Of a stretch of 64,000 bases of DNA, positions 45,852 to 57,442 are shown piece by piece (the first letter of the stretch is position 1; each line of letters starts with the position of its first letter). Below the pieces are notes generated by a model. It was not told the DNA's origin. It did no database searches and saw nothing but the letters and a program-made list of their open reading frames with translations. This DNA comes from Deroplatys truncata (taxonomy: Eukaryota; Arthropoda; Insecta; Mantodea; Mantidae): the NCBI GenBank assembly GCA_030765065.1, contig CM060977.1, forward strand, positions 94,877,795 through 94,941,794, read 5' to 3'. The position numbers and the translations under genes were made by a program.

Positions 45852-47109
45852 CGAGGGCTGTCCCAGAAGCACCCGACCTAACAAGGAAAACACAGTAATT
45901 TTAAAAAAAAAGCTTTATTTCTCTACATAGTCCCCTTTCAGCTCGATGCACTTTTCCCAGCGATGTTCAATAGCTTCTATTCCCTGTTTATAGTGAGAAC
46001 CGTCGAGTTCTGCAAAATAGTCATCAACTGCAAACTCTACCTCCTTATTGTTGGCAAATATTTTCCCATTAAGCCATTTCTGCAACTTTGGAAACAGAAA
46101 TAATCTGAGGGGGCTAAGTCTGGCGAATAGGGTGAATGAGGAAACAATTTGAACTTTTAACTCATTGATTTTGGCCATGGCGATAATGGATGTGTGAATT
46201 GATGCATTGTCTTGAACTTTCTTTTTTTTCTCTAAATGCAACTGTTTTTGCTTATTTTTATCATTCAAAAACTGCAATAACTTTGCATAACACTCGTCAA
46301 TGATTGCGTTTCCTTTTTGAAGATAATTAATGAAAATTATCCCAAGCGCATTCCAAAAAATCTGACGCCATATCCCTGCCTGCAGATGGAACTGTCTTCG
46401 CCTTCTGGAGCCGATTCTCCCCTGTTAATCCACTGTTTTGACTGTTCCTTCGTCTCAGGTATTTCATCCATGGTTATGAATCGACGCAAAAACTCGCTTT
46501 ATTGCAGCGAAATATCGCCAACCACTCGACTGAACTATCCTCACGATGCTGCTTTTGTTCCATTGTGAGTAAACGCGGCACCCATCTTGCGCACAGCTTT
46601 CTCATGTATAAATTTTCAGTTGGTGTGCGATGTACAGTACTTTTTTAAATGCCTGTGATGTCTGCTAGCTCGCGCACATTCAGTCGACGGTCATCCAATA
46701 CCATTTTGTGGTTTTTCTTCACAATTTCTGACGTGATCACCTCATTTGGTCGTCCACTGCAACGCTTGTCTTGGCTGCTCGTACGGCCTAACTTAAATTC
46801 TGCCATCCAATATTTTACTGTTGTAAACGAAGGAGCAGACTCCCCCAGAGTACAATCTAGCTCAGCTTGAATTGGACTAAGATCTTTCAAATGAAGGTAT
46901 TGTATCACATAACAATGGCCAATTTTATCCAGGTTTAAAAATTAGCTGAGAGAGTTCACTATTAATGGCTGCCAAACAATTACTAAAGATCGTAGCGTCG
47001 TCAAACTTCAAACTTAAGCTTCATAAGGGTGGTACTCTACCATAGTAATTTGTTTGAAACAACAACTGCTATATATACGTCAGGTCGGGTGCTTCTGGGA
47101 CTGCCCTGG
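45852..47109 (-). mobile_element. mariner element
   Basis: Left TIR CGAGGGCTGTCCCAGAAGCA; right inverse 'tgcttctgggactgccctgg'. Left TA at 45,850-45,851; the right end has drifted by a base. About 1.26 kb. Transposase remnants on the minus strand. Confidence 0.88.
45915..46908 (-). pseudogene. mariner transposase pseudogene (SETMAR/Hsmar-like group)
   Basis: The N-terminal part (from 46,908) reads MIQYLHLKDLSPIQAELDCT, then APSFTTVKYWMAEFKLGRTS, SGRPNEVITSEIVKK and LDDRRLNVRELADITGI: both HTH motifs in usual order. The middle (46,640-46,280) is shredded: AKTVPSAGRDMAS and VDS*PWMKYL mark the region of the first catalytic Asp. The C-terminal part (46,277-45,915) reads ASIHTSIIAMAKINELKVQI, loses the third Asp (LFARLSPLRLFLFPKL in place of YSPDLAPSDYFLFP), and ends EKCIELKGDYVEK with a stop at 45,915. 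The second Asp motif is also altered (VQDNASIHTS). Multiple frameshifts; not functional. Confidence 0.85.
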
Positions 47110-47246
47110 TTATTACACAAAGTAATACCACATAACTGCAAAACAGGTGCACGTCTTTGCCGATGAGCCATTATTCGAAAGCAAAACAGCCGCAGATATG
47201 ACCTCAGGTGTTAAGGGCGGAATATAAATGGAACAAAAGAAAAAAC

Positions 47247-47332
47247 ATCTTATTCACATGACTTTCTCTACCCTCTATCACTTATTGATGGGTATAAAAG
47301 TTATTGGTACGAAATCTGATTACTTTCTTTAC
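47247..47332 (-). repeat. R850 subtype B tail fragment
   Basis: 'cacatgactttctctaccct' and 'tatcacttattgatgggtat'. Followed by a plus-oriented head: an inverted junction. Confidence 0.65.
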
Positions 47333-48020
47333 TATATATATAGTAGGTAGGTGAAGTATTGGATCTCACTCAAAAATTCGATACCGAGACTTCACTGGAA
47401 AGACATGTTTTGAGGCCCCATGCATTTAAAAAGAACACTATTAGAAAATGGTGCATATGTGTGTGTCTGTAAACATCATAAATGAAAAACGAAAAGCCTA
47501 AAAAATGCCAAACTTGGTATTTAAGTTCAACATCTTTCAAAGATGCAACGCGAAGATTTTCAAGAAAATCACTCCACCCCAGACTACCTTTACATGGAGC
47601 ATTTTTCGAACATTTTAATCTTATGGTTCTAACGATTTTGATTAAAATATTATGTTATAAAACGCATAATTTATGTAATATACGTTTTTTATGTCAAGTA
47701 AACCATTTCCGAGATATTCCTTATTTATTTGAATTTTCCAATATTAAACTTTTTCGCAAATGAGAATTCGTTATTCCTTTTTTATGTCCTGGACATGCAA
47801 AGAGAATGGAATACTTAACATAGCAATCAGCTCTTAAAAGATTTGACTATTACTTAAAGCCTGCCATATTCCCCTTGTACCTACAAGAAAATTAGGCATA
47901 AGGAAGTTTCTGCAAAATATGTTTATCTCGATTAACATAAGTAGATGGAGAATAAGCGTTTGTAAAAATAGTTCCTACAAGAGTAGAGAAAGTCATGTCA
48001 GTGTAGCATATCAGATTTTT
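47333..48020 (+). repeat. R850 subtype A copy with internal deletion
   Basis: Head 'actttctttactatatatat' to tail 'gagtagagaaagtcatgtca'. At about 47,650 it jumps from 'gattaaaatatta' to 'acgcataatttatgt', losing about 150 bp. A SINE is inserted in the terminal T-run. Confidence 0.85.
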
Positions 48021-48025
48021 TTTTC

Positions 48026-48311
48026 GTCGCCCTCCGTGGTGTAGTGGTTACCATGCTAGCCTCTAGTTCCCGAGGTTGCGGGTTCAAACCCGGATAGATT
48101 TTTTCGGGCGTGAAAATCTTTAGCATGGCTTCCTTCGGAAGGGAAGTAAAGCCGGTGGTCCCGTGTCGTAGATTTAAGGCACGTAACAAAACATGAAGCC
48201 TGACAAAGAGGACGCTGAGCAACATTGCCGGTCTTTCACGCCCAGTATAGAATGGGACGCTAGAACCACAGCAGTTAAAGAGCGTCCATAAATAAAACTC
48301 AATTTAATATA
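48026..48311 (+). mobile_element. tRNA-derived SINE (~285 bp), copy 2
   Basis: Box A GTGTAGTGGTTA (48,039-48,050) and box B GGTTCAAACC (48,081-48,090). Same body as 33,250-33,515, ending 'aataaaactcaatttaatat'. The flanks 'agattttttttttc' and 'agattttttc' (48,312-48,321) look like a target duplication made within the R850 T-run. Confidence 0.88.
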
Positions 48312-48316
48312 AGATT

Positions 48317-48898
48317 TTTTCTGTCTACTACATTTTAATCCAGAGAAATCCTTGCAGAAGTAACTCCCTTACATTATAAATGCAAAGGGAATAGTAGTCA
48401 AATATTTAAAAACTGGACGCATGCACTAGCCTTAAAATTCCATACTCCGTGCATGCAACTGCAAGAAACAGCTGAAGGTCGACACGACTTTAAAAAATGG
48501 CAAAGAATTGAACAATTCAAACCATTAATAATTGAAATCTCAAAAATGGTAATGCCACAAAAGTTATTTGAAACAAAGTGTGTGTTTTAAAGATATATGT
48601 ATATTTTTTGTGTAGTGCATTTATGTCTATCGCTTAACATTAACAAGTTGTACAAGTTTATAAACACTTCCCTCCTAATGAAGAATTCGTAGGCTATACC
48701 CAGAAATTTCAAGATATAATTTTATTTGCCATGCAAATATGTTTAATATGTGGCGTTTTAATCAAAATCGTTATTAATTTTTGAGAAAATGAAACATTTC
48801 GAAAAATATTCAGGTAGTGGGTAGTTGGAGTGTGGGAAGTTTTGTCACACCTTTAGAAGATACTGACCTTAAATAGTTATGCTGTTCTGACACACACT

Positions 48899-48934
<36 letters not shown>

Positions 48935-49030
48935 CGCATACATACAAACGGAACTTCTTTCTAAAAATATGGTTTTATTCAGGGGATCTCAAAACATGTG
49001 AAATAATGCAGTGCATGGAAATACTCACTA
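48317..49030 (-). repeat. R850 subtype B repeat with CA/TA microsatellite
   Basis: 'actacattttaatccagaga', 'aacagctgaaggtcgacacg', 'agttatgctgttctgacaca', and the head at about 48,990-49,030. About 80 bp is missing between 'gatactgaccttaaa' and 'tagttatgctg'-type modules. Confidence 0.8.
48890..48934. repeat. Compound (CA)n(TA)n microsatellite inside R850
   Basis: Same position as the CA/GT tracts in other copies. Confidence 0.95.
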
Positions 49031-49262
49031 TATCCTTCCATTTATTGGTTTGCGTTTATGCACGCCAAACTCGGGTCACGAGCTTAGCTTACTGGTCTAC
49101 CGTACGACTAATTTCCAAAATATGGATAGAAAAGCCTTCAAAAGAATATCATCAGCACAAAATATAGCTACTTAAAAAGGCAGACAAAGAAAGCATTTCT
49201 ACTTTTATTACTATTATTAGCCTTAACTAACAATATGGTTATATAACTTGTGACATTACCGA

Positions 49263-49587
49263 GATAAAAAATCTGATGTGTTACACTCGCATCACTTTCT
49301 TTGCTCTTGTACAAACTATTTTTACAAACACTTATTCTCCATATGCTTCATGTTAATCGAGATGTTAACTTTATTGCTAATTTTCTTGTACGTGCAAGGG
49401 GAATATGGTAGGCTTTAAGCGATAGTCAATTCTTTTAAGAGCTCGTTGCTATGTGGCTATGTGTTCCATTCTCTTTACATGTTCAGTACATAAAAGAAAT
49501 GAATAACGAATTCCCATTTAAGAAAAAGTATAAGTATTGGAAAATTTAAGGGAATAACAAGCAATATCTAAAAAATGGTTCACTCCA
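49263..49587 (-). repeat. R850 subtype A, tail half
   Basis: AAAAAATCTGATGTGTTACA to 'aatggttcactccacaa'. The head half is missing; joined directly to the next copy. Confidence 0.85.
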
Positions 49588-50487
49588 CAAAAAAAATCCG
49601 ATGTGTTACACTCACATGACTTTCTCTACTCTTGTACAAACTATTTTTACAAACGCTTATTCTCCATCTACTTCATGTTAATCGAGATAAACATTTGCAG
49701 ACTCTATCTTATTGCCAATTTTATTGTATATGTAGGGGGAATATATATTTACAAGGGCAATATAGAAATACAGTAGCCTATAAGCACATACATATCTCTT
49801 AATAGCTGGTTGCTAGGTGCAGCACCATTCCCTTTGCCACAGATTAATACTCTTTGCATATCCAAGACAAAAAAATTAATAACAAATTCCCATTTGAGAA
49901 AATAAGTATTGAAAAATTTAAGGGAATAACAAGCAATATCTCGAAAATGGTTCACTCAACAAAAAAAATATATATATGACATAAATTGTGTATTTTAACG
50001 CGATCTACATTTTTGTGTATTAAAATTTTGTCTATCTCTTATGGTTTACCAGTTATGCAGAAGTCGTTCACAATGAATACTTTTGGAGACATTACCAGAA
50101 ATTTCGAGATATATATTTCATTTGTCATGCACATGTCTTAAAAATATGATATTTTAATCAAAATCTTTAGAGCCATTTCTGAGAAAATTAAAATTTTCGA
50201 AAAATGTTCCATGAAAAGGGCAATCTGGGGTGGGGGATTTTCTTGAAAACCTTTGCGTCGCATCTATGGAAGATACTGAACCTAAATACCAAGTTTGGTG
50301 TTTATCCGACTGTTTGTTTCTGAGTTATGCTGTTCACAGACACACAGACGGACATGTTTCCAAAAATGCTTTTGTTTTAGATTCAGGAGGCCTCAAAACA
50401 TATATTTCCGGTGAAATCTCGGTATCGAATTTTTGGGTGGAATACAATTATTTTTCCTACTTACTATACGTAGTAGAGAAAGTAAAA
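49588..50487 (-). repeat. R850 full-length copy
   Basis: AAAAATCCGATGTGTTACAC to 'tatacgtagtagagaaagta'. Shares the 'ggtgcagcaccattcccttt' variant with 11,890-12,822. Tandem with the previous half copy. Confidence 0.9.
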
Positions 50488-50631
50488 ATTGCTGCCGATT
50501 GAAGAATGTCAAACAGGAGCAATTTCGGAATTAGCATACAGTACCAAACTGGTTACGTGTGTTTATAGACGGAAACTACTAACAAGAACATAACTCAGTG
50601 AACAAGCTATCGCCTTCACGATTTTATAAAT

Positions 50632-50690
50632 TGAGTATTGAGTATCGGTGCTCAAAGATCAGTATCGGTATCGAGTATGGAGTATCGTGA
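50632..50690. repeat. Cryptic minisatellite based on GAGTATCG
   Basis: Variants of 'gagtattgagtatcgg' and 'atcggtatcgagtatggagt' are repeated without a fixed period. Confidence 0.6.
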
Positions 50691-51001
50691 AATAGTGAAA
50701 TCGTCCCACCACTAGTTTGTCTGCAAGGGTATAACCAGGTACCGCTCTTAGGAATTCCATCTCTGCTGTTTCTATTCCTTTCTATCTGTCCTGTTCATAG
50801 TCCAGTTTTACTTCCATATCTTGGCCCTGGCACTGTCACTACCTTGTCAAAATTCATTTGCGTTGTTCTTGCCGTCTTGTTCTTTAATGTTCTCCTTATT
50901 ATTCCAATCATTTTCTTAATTTATTCAGTTTTATATTCCGGTCTTCGTTTTTACTATATGATAAAACATACATAGTTAAAACTAGAATCTTCTTCTGTTT
51001 A

Positions 51002-51661
51002 GAGGGCTGTCTAGAAAGTAACCTCCGTTTATCCATAACACGAGAATTAGTAGGGGTAGCGTCGCCATTTCGACATAAGCGTGCGCAATAGCTCAGTACG
51101 ATTCTAGCTATGAAAGCTAGAGCATCGTGCTGCCGCGTGATTGCTAGTTATAACCTGACAACATGAGCGCCGAAACGTGAAGCGTGCCAAGTGTGAAGCG
51201 TGAGAATGCTAAGTAGAGCAATGTAAAAAAGCATCATAGTCTTCTGACATCTGGTGTTGTGTTTTTGCATTACAACGCTCACTCACACACAGCAAACAAC
51301 ACAAATGAACTTTTGGACAAGTTCAAATGGGACGTTTTTGACCATCCCCTGTACAGCCCAGACTTGTCCCTAGCGACTTCCATCTGTTCCCGTGAAAAAG
51401 TGACTTGCAGCTCAGCACTTTGGCAATGACGAAGAGCTTCAAAAAGCCGTGACAGGTTGGCTTAGTTCACAGGCGGCTGAAATTTTATGCAGAGGGTATT
51501 TCAAAGACTATGAAAAGGTATGGCAAGTGCTTGAATCTCTCTGGAGATTATGTAGAAAAACAGAGAAAAGCTGTAGTTTTCAGATGCATATAATAAAGCC
51601 TAGTATGTGTACTGGTTTCATGCTTATTTCAAAACGGAGGTTACTTTCTGGACAGCCCTCG
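51002..51661 (+). mobile_element. mariner deletion derivative (660 bp)
   Basis: TIRs GAGGGCTGTCTAGAAAGTAA and inverse 'ttactttctggacagccctc'. TA is just left; at the right the dinucleotide is CA. The 5' leader is retained, but the N-terminal half of the transposase is deleted. The C-terminal part (51,240-51,560) reads VVFLHYNAHSHTANNT (second Asp changed to Tyr), then FDHPLYSPDLSL, and AVTGWLSSQAAEI in shifted frames. Confidence 0.82.
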
Positions 51662-52438
51662 CATTTCTTCAATAATAACTGCCTTAGTGGCTACATTATT
51701 TTCCTTTTAAAGGTCAATGATTTTGTCTTGCAAAATTATTACCATCCAGTTTTCTCAAATAAACCTACCTGATTTTACTGCATTCTTTATAAGCAAAATT
51801 TAGCTGTTTAATACCTCGACAAAAATAAACCAATTCAGTTTTACAGTTGTAAATAATTCACCCCATGAAGGGCAAAGGAAATTCGTATACATTTAAATTA
51901 TCATACAGCCTGGTGGCCATAGCCCAAACGACTAATGAACACTCGCTATGCAAGCGTGGTGGGGTCAGAGGGGGGGGCGTGTTGAACTTATAGCAACTGC
52001 TGAGAATGAAAATAAGAAAGATAATTAATTCAAATGAATGGTGGGGGAACAAGAGTTGTGTGTTTAATTAGACTTTGAAAAGCACCGTCTTAATACGGGC
52101 AGAATATCATGAAGCAGTGAAACTGGACGGGGAAACTACAGCGAAGAGAAAGCAATTTAAAAAAAGGAACAAAAGAAATACAGAGGACAATAAAGCAAAC
52201 CTAACGAAGGGCACAAGAAAGGCGCCTTGCTTGGCACAAAAGAAAATGAAGCAGCAATTATATAGTGATAAAATTAGTTCTTTTTCCTCTGATTCTCCGT
52301 AGTCTCGGTGATACAAGAAGATGCAATATTGCATTGATGTATATGTAGAACAGGTGAGACAAAACAGCGTACGTTCTGTTATGAACGCTAAAATTCACAC
52401 GTTTTTCTGTTTACTTTATCGACTAAACTTCTGTATAG
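51662..52438. other. No recognised feature
   Basis: Contains a Lys-rich 75-codon open frame at 52,075-52,302 with no recognisable domain, and a G-run near 51,973. Not called. Confidence 0.45.
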
Positions 52439-52439
52439 T

Positions 52440-52955
52440 ACCGACAGGGGTGCCGCTTTCTGTAGGTCCCAAGTTCGATCCTAGGTAGCGCCCACTCTAG
52501 CTTATGGGTTTTCTCGTGGTTTCTCCGGGTTGACAGGCGAATGCTGAGGTGGTTCATCTTCTAGCATAATTCTCCTCCCTCTCATTTTCTGTACCCAACA
52601 TCCTCCTCCTCATCTGTTTCAGGGTTGTATGACCAGGCGACGGTGTTCGGTGGGTTGCGGTTGGACGATGACTTTATGTCGTCCTGACGTCGTCCAAGGA
52701 CAGTTCTGCTGGAATCTGCCTCAGGGTTCTTTCGGCCGGGAGCTCCTTCGGGAAAGTCCCGGAGGTTCGGGGGACGTCTTGGAGGCGTTTATGCTGAAAT
52801 ACTAGGGTTTGTCTGTGCTTGCGCCCGTAGTCATCTGGTCCCCTTCCGCTCTCTCCCCTCTGCCCTTTCTCCTGGGGATCACGGTAGACGCACAAGGGAT
52901 CGGCTGGTCTGCAGTCCCAGTCTCTCCGTTCGTCTAATTGTTTCAACATGATCTT
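52440..52955 (+). mobile_element. ~500-bp tRNA-type SINE, plus copy
   Basis: Box B-like AGTTCGATCCT (52,472-52,482), then 'tatgggttttctcgtggttt', 'gaatgctgaggtggttcatc', 'tcatctgtttcagggttgta', 'acggtgttcggtgggttg', and distally 'ggtagacgcacaagggatcg'. These blocks align in order with the reverse of 36,207-35,714. GC-rich, which explains the long minus-strand open frame. Confidence 0.65.
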
Positions 52956-54030
52956 CTTTTACATTATTTTTAGGCGAACCACCTTTCTTAAATTATTGAT
53001 TGAAATTGACTTTAGGTTTGTGAAGAAAAGTAAAGTTTATATAATTACTGAAGCAGGACATTTTGTGCTGGAAGCAAAGATTTTAGATCTGTTCCCGTCA
53101 GTGTTGTAACTACAGAGTAAGGTTGTACTTTAGTGTTATATTTATGTAATTTCAACTCGGCTTTAATTTTGGTATTTATTACACTTTGTGACTTTGTGCA
53201 GTTTTTAACTCTCACTTCACAAATGTTCTCACTGCCACTTTGTCAAAGAGATCTACTGGGTGTTCGGTATTGAGGCTGTATTTTTAACACTTAAATGATT
53301 TCAGTCTAGTTATATAATATATAAAATTAATAACAGTCCGACTTAAAGCAATATGTGTGTGTAACAATATATAAAAAGTGTATATTACAGTCATTGTATA
53401 TGTTTATATTATTGTATGCATGTGTAATAATGTTATGTGAATGTATTACGTAATTTAATAATGTAGGAGCTGTGAGAATAATAACTTAAAAGTTGCTAAC
53501 AATGAGGTAACAATGAGGTAACCTTGAGGCAATAATGAGTAAGAAAGTGTAATAATGCTACTAGTCATTCTTGGAGCAAAAATAATGTATTTTTGTGACA
53601 GTTTATAAAATAGCGAATCAACAACCAGAAAAAGGTTTAAGTTAAATAAAAGTATTCTATTGGATTAGGAATAGCTAATCAGAGACTTGAAATACAGAAA
53701 TTTACAAATGTAGGCGGAAGAAATCAAGTCAGTTGCTTGTAGACAGTGCTCATAACTGGACGCGTTGTTTGTAGACAGTGTTCTTAACCGGATGCGAGAT
53801 GTATTCTCGAGAAATTTAATACGTATTCGTGAGAGACGAAAATAGTTTTACGTGATAAAAAGTGCGAGTAATTAAAAGAAATCTCACAGCTCTCTCTCTA
53901 TATCAGTGAAGTGTTATTTAAATCGTATCAAGCATTAATAAAAGGAGTGAACTAAAATTATAATCTGTGTAAGTCTACATGCTTCAGTCGCACCACAACC
54001 CTGCAAAGAAATCCGTGTCTGTAACAATAA
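52956..54030. other. Possible solo LTR or unidentified repeat
   Basis: GTAACAATA occurs at 53,361-53,369 and 54,021-54,029. The interval between has an 'aataaaaggagtgaac' signal late and small internal repeats. No primer-binding site, polypurine tract or coding region is seen, and the direct repeat is longer than usual for an LTR. Low confidence. Confidence 0.25.
53732..53795. repeat. Two-unit 32-bp tandem repeat
   Basis: Units 'gttgcttgtagacagtgctc…' and 'gttgtttgtagacagtgttc…', about five substitutions apart. Confidence 0.85.
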
Positions 54031-57000
54031 TACTGACGCAGCCGAGGCAAACATAAATACATAGTATTTAAAGAAACGGTCAAATTACAAAGTTAATATT
54101 TTTAAACATTTGGGGCAAAGGCTATCGGAAACTTTTTACCATACGTGCGGTTGCAACTATTTCAAGTTCGGCTCCCCAACAGCTGAACTACAATATAACC
54201 TTGCTTCAAATTGGCTTATCATACGTAGCAGCACAAAACATTCTTCAAATTGGCTCCCAAAGCCAATGGGGCAAATAACAATACAACAAGCTAACCTTAC
54301 TTCAGTATATAACCTGATCGCTTACGCGGTGTTGTATATCAAGCCAATGTCGGATGCATTCACCCACTCTCCTCACCCTCACTCACAAGAGGTTTTCTGT
54401 CCTTCAGTTACCACGTAGTCATTAACGTCAATAGACCACTTTCATTGGCGAAAATAGGGAGGCGTTTATATTTAAAACAACTTATAGTTGTGTGTAAATG
54501 TTATTTAAATAAAAATCGGCCCATCGTGTTGGTGAAGAATTCATCCTGAAGTTTTCGGCACAATTGCCTCCTTTCAGAACTTCAATTCACGATTGTGTGA
54601 ATTTGTTTGAGACTACTGTTGCGGTACAAAACAATCACATGTGAAAAGGATAGTATTAACAAAAAGTACACTAGACGAAGTTGGCGAAAATCTTGTACGT
54701 TCGCCACGAAAACACTAAGTTAGAGCGACTAATTGGGATTTCAGCGACTTCTACATATGTAGCATTTTCTATGAGGTATCAATTAATTCTGTTACATTTT
54801 ATGTACAGGTTTACAGAAATACAGCATTAAGAAGCGAAGTCAGAGTACTAGTACGGCTGGATGTGGCATGTCGTGCTATCCAGATGCAAAACCTCGTGGG
54901 AGAATCAAGGTTTATACCGAGAACCCTGCAGTTCACTATTCATTGTCACTTCAAAATGGCTTTACTTTCCTCGCGACTTAACACTGTAATGCAATATGTA
55001 AGACGTTGCCACTTCTTTCGGAGGGTTCTCTCCCTGGGGAGCCGAACATAAGACTTCTTAAATATCTCGTGGAAGTAGCACTCACTGTACGTCTTAGTAG
55101 TCGTCACAAACTCGCTCGGAGAATAGCACTTTGTCGCACCAGGAACGTACTCGCTAACTCATTGACCTGCGAGAGCGCTCGATTGTATAGCCATTGAGAA
55201 CGTTTTAGAAAGAGAAACATCTAAGTGTTGTGGTTATGGGGAACGCAGCCTAACTGAGGTTACTAAAAACAAATATGGCTGATGTTGCATGTCGCGGCAG
55301 GCAACGTTCGAACCTGAGTCACTAGATATATATAACCAGAGGAATCACCAGGTAACCTATTTACAAAGGAATCAATATTTCAGACTTCCCTTAGTATTAC
55401 GAGTCATTGTTATGTCATATATGCTCCTCTGTAATATTCTTTTCTTTGGTGCCAAAATTTGGTCATCTCCTTCCTTCTTCGCCATAATCGCTGATTATTT
55501 ATAACCTGTATGCACCTTAAGTGTGAAATTAAGTACTGAACCGTGCTTTGGACTTAATTTATATAAAACGCGCATTTTATTAAACGTTGCAAAGTACTGT
55601 ACTGTAATAAGCAACATGTGTGTAATGGATCTTTGATTTCTAATGGTAAGGTTAAATATATTCATTGCAAGGTCCGCTACAAATTGCAAATTCATCAAAG
55701 TTCTAAATCCCAACTACAATTAAGCGCAGCTACCATAGTTGTAGTCGCATATAGACAACTAACATAAAGTGTTATGTCCGGGCCTATTCTAGAATACATT
55801 CCATAGGAAGTATTCCGCCAGAGCAATAATTTGTTCTGCTTTATAGAAATGACTTGAAAGGAATTAAGACAAAGATTTAGCACACTTCTCCGAAATAAAA
55901 CTACCAATATTCTTGCAGCTGAATAACATTAAATATATTCACACGAAAACGTAAGAACTTTAACAGAGTTACACTCGACATGCTTTAAATATTTGTTTGT
56001 TTTTTCCTTCTTGCTCCACGTGCACAATTTAATACAATATCAATATCTCAAACATGTATGAAATCACTCTAATGTGTATAGGTTTACCGCTCCACACATA
56101 AGCATTAAATTTTGAAGTTATTTACGACCAAAAGAATGTATATATATATATATATAAGCCGAAAAGTGTAGAGTCGACCGCCTCCAAGATGCGGAGCCCG
56201 AAGAAGTCTTTCCTGGTCAGTAACCGAGAAGAAAGTCGTTCTTCCAAGAACGCTCTTGCTCGAGGCACACATGTAGAGGCCACGTGATGATGACGTTGGT
56301 GACGACGTTACAACCTCAGCGCCGTCTACGCTGGCTGAGCGCTCCTGGTGAGAGCTGCAGTTATATCTTGCAGCCAGTAACGAAACTTGTTACACTGGTT
56401 GCTGGCTTGGTTGTAGCAGGAGCCGAATCTTGTACTCCATAACTCCAGAGTGTGGTTATATAACTGCACCCCACATCTGCTAAAGCTATTATGGCTCTCT
56501 CCCCAATAGTATAAACAATAAAATAGTATGACCAACAACGTATAGTTACGTTTTAATATGATTTCGGCGTACTTAAACCAAACAATTACATACAATGGCT
56601 TTTATCCACACAGATCTTCTTCTAGGAATAAAACCCCCACACAAACAGACAACGCTCACAGAAACAATTAAAATTTCTGCTTACTGAAAAGGAAAGACCT
56701 AATAATTAATATTAGCTCAATAGCCCAAATATCCTAACCTAGTAATTATTAATAGGGATATACTCAGATAATTAACGTAATTAATATAACTATAATTAAT
56801 ATAAATAGTAATGTAATTAAAGTAACATTATAACATATAATATAATTTTACTAACAGTGCGTCAGTTAATAACTAAATGGCTGGCATGCAAAGATTGAAC
56901 GTCTACTAATATAACAACAGGGCTTCAAAATAACAAATGCAATATAATTTACCTTCCCAATACATGTGAAAGGTATGTATTTGAGGAGGAGATGTCGGTT

Positions 57001-57204
57001 ATGAATGGAACCTAACAATCTGAATATCACCAGATTCTAGTGACTTGTCCAATAATGGTGGAAAAATGCCAAGGTTGCACTTTAGCATCCTTTGGTATAT
57101 GGCAATAGCGCTTCCGGTGTTTACGCTGGAGAGCCCTACCTATATCTGTTTATCTCCAATAACCATCGCCGACCTCACGGTAACTTCGAGCCATGCCACT
57201 GAAT
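54031..57204. other. Long interval without a supported gene
   Basis: Contains a (TA)n run at 56,139-56,157, a GC-richer stretch at 56,160-56,450, and very AT-rich sequence at 56,690-56,860. Open frames (for example 54,110-54,418 plus) have no recognisable domain. Confidence 0.45.
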
Positions 57205-57205
57205 A

Positions 57206-57265
<60 letters not shown>
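57205..57265. repeat. (ATT)n microsatellite
   Basis: About 20 trinucleotides. It creates a poly-Leu open frame that is not a gene. Confidence 0.95.
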
Positions 57266-57442
57266 GGAATTGTACATCGTTCTGTTTATAAATACGAGAA
57301 CCACGTGGCATTTTTTCTTCCTCACAGCTGATACACACACAAGGCTAACGTGGAGGGACACAAAATGTTTTGATTACATCAAGTGTGGTTCTAAGGCTGG
57401 ATTGGCTATATGCACTTTCCATTATACTTACCGTATATTATA

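Noticed and set aside
48038-48095. A genuine tRNA gene
   Set aside because: Box A and B are present, but the acceptor stem does not pair and the sequence continues as a SINE body; same for 33,263-33,297 and 45,710-45,760.
51901-51985. Another tRNA-like SINE head at 'tggtggccatagcccaaacg'
   Set aside because: The A box is suggestive but there is no convincing B box and no body shared with another locus.
52674-52949. 91-codon minus-strand frame
   Set aside because: Lies inside the 500-bp SINE and is not shared by its other copies.
56139-56157. (TA)n run as an origin or a TIR
   Set aside because: Simple repeat with no supporting structure.
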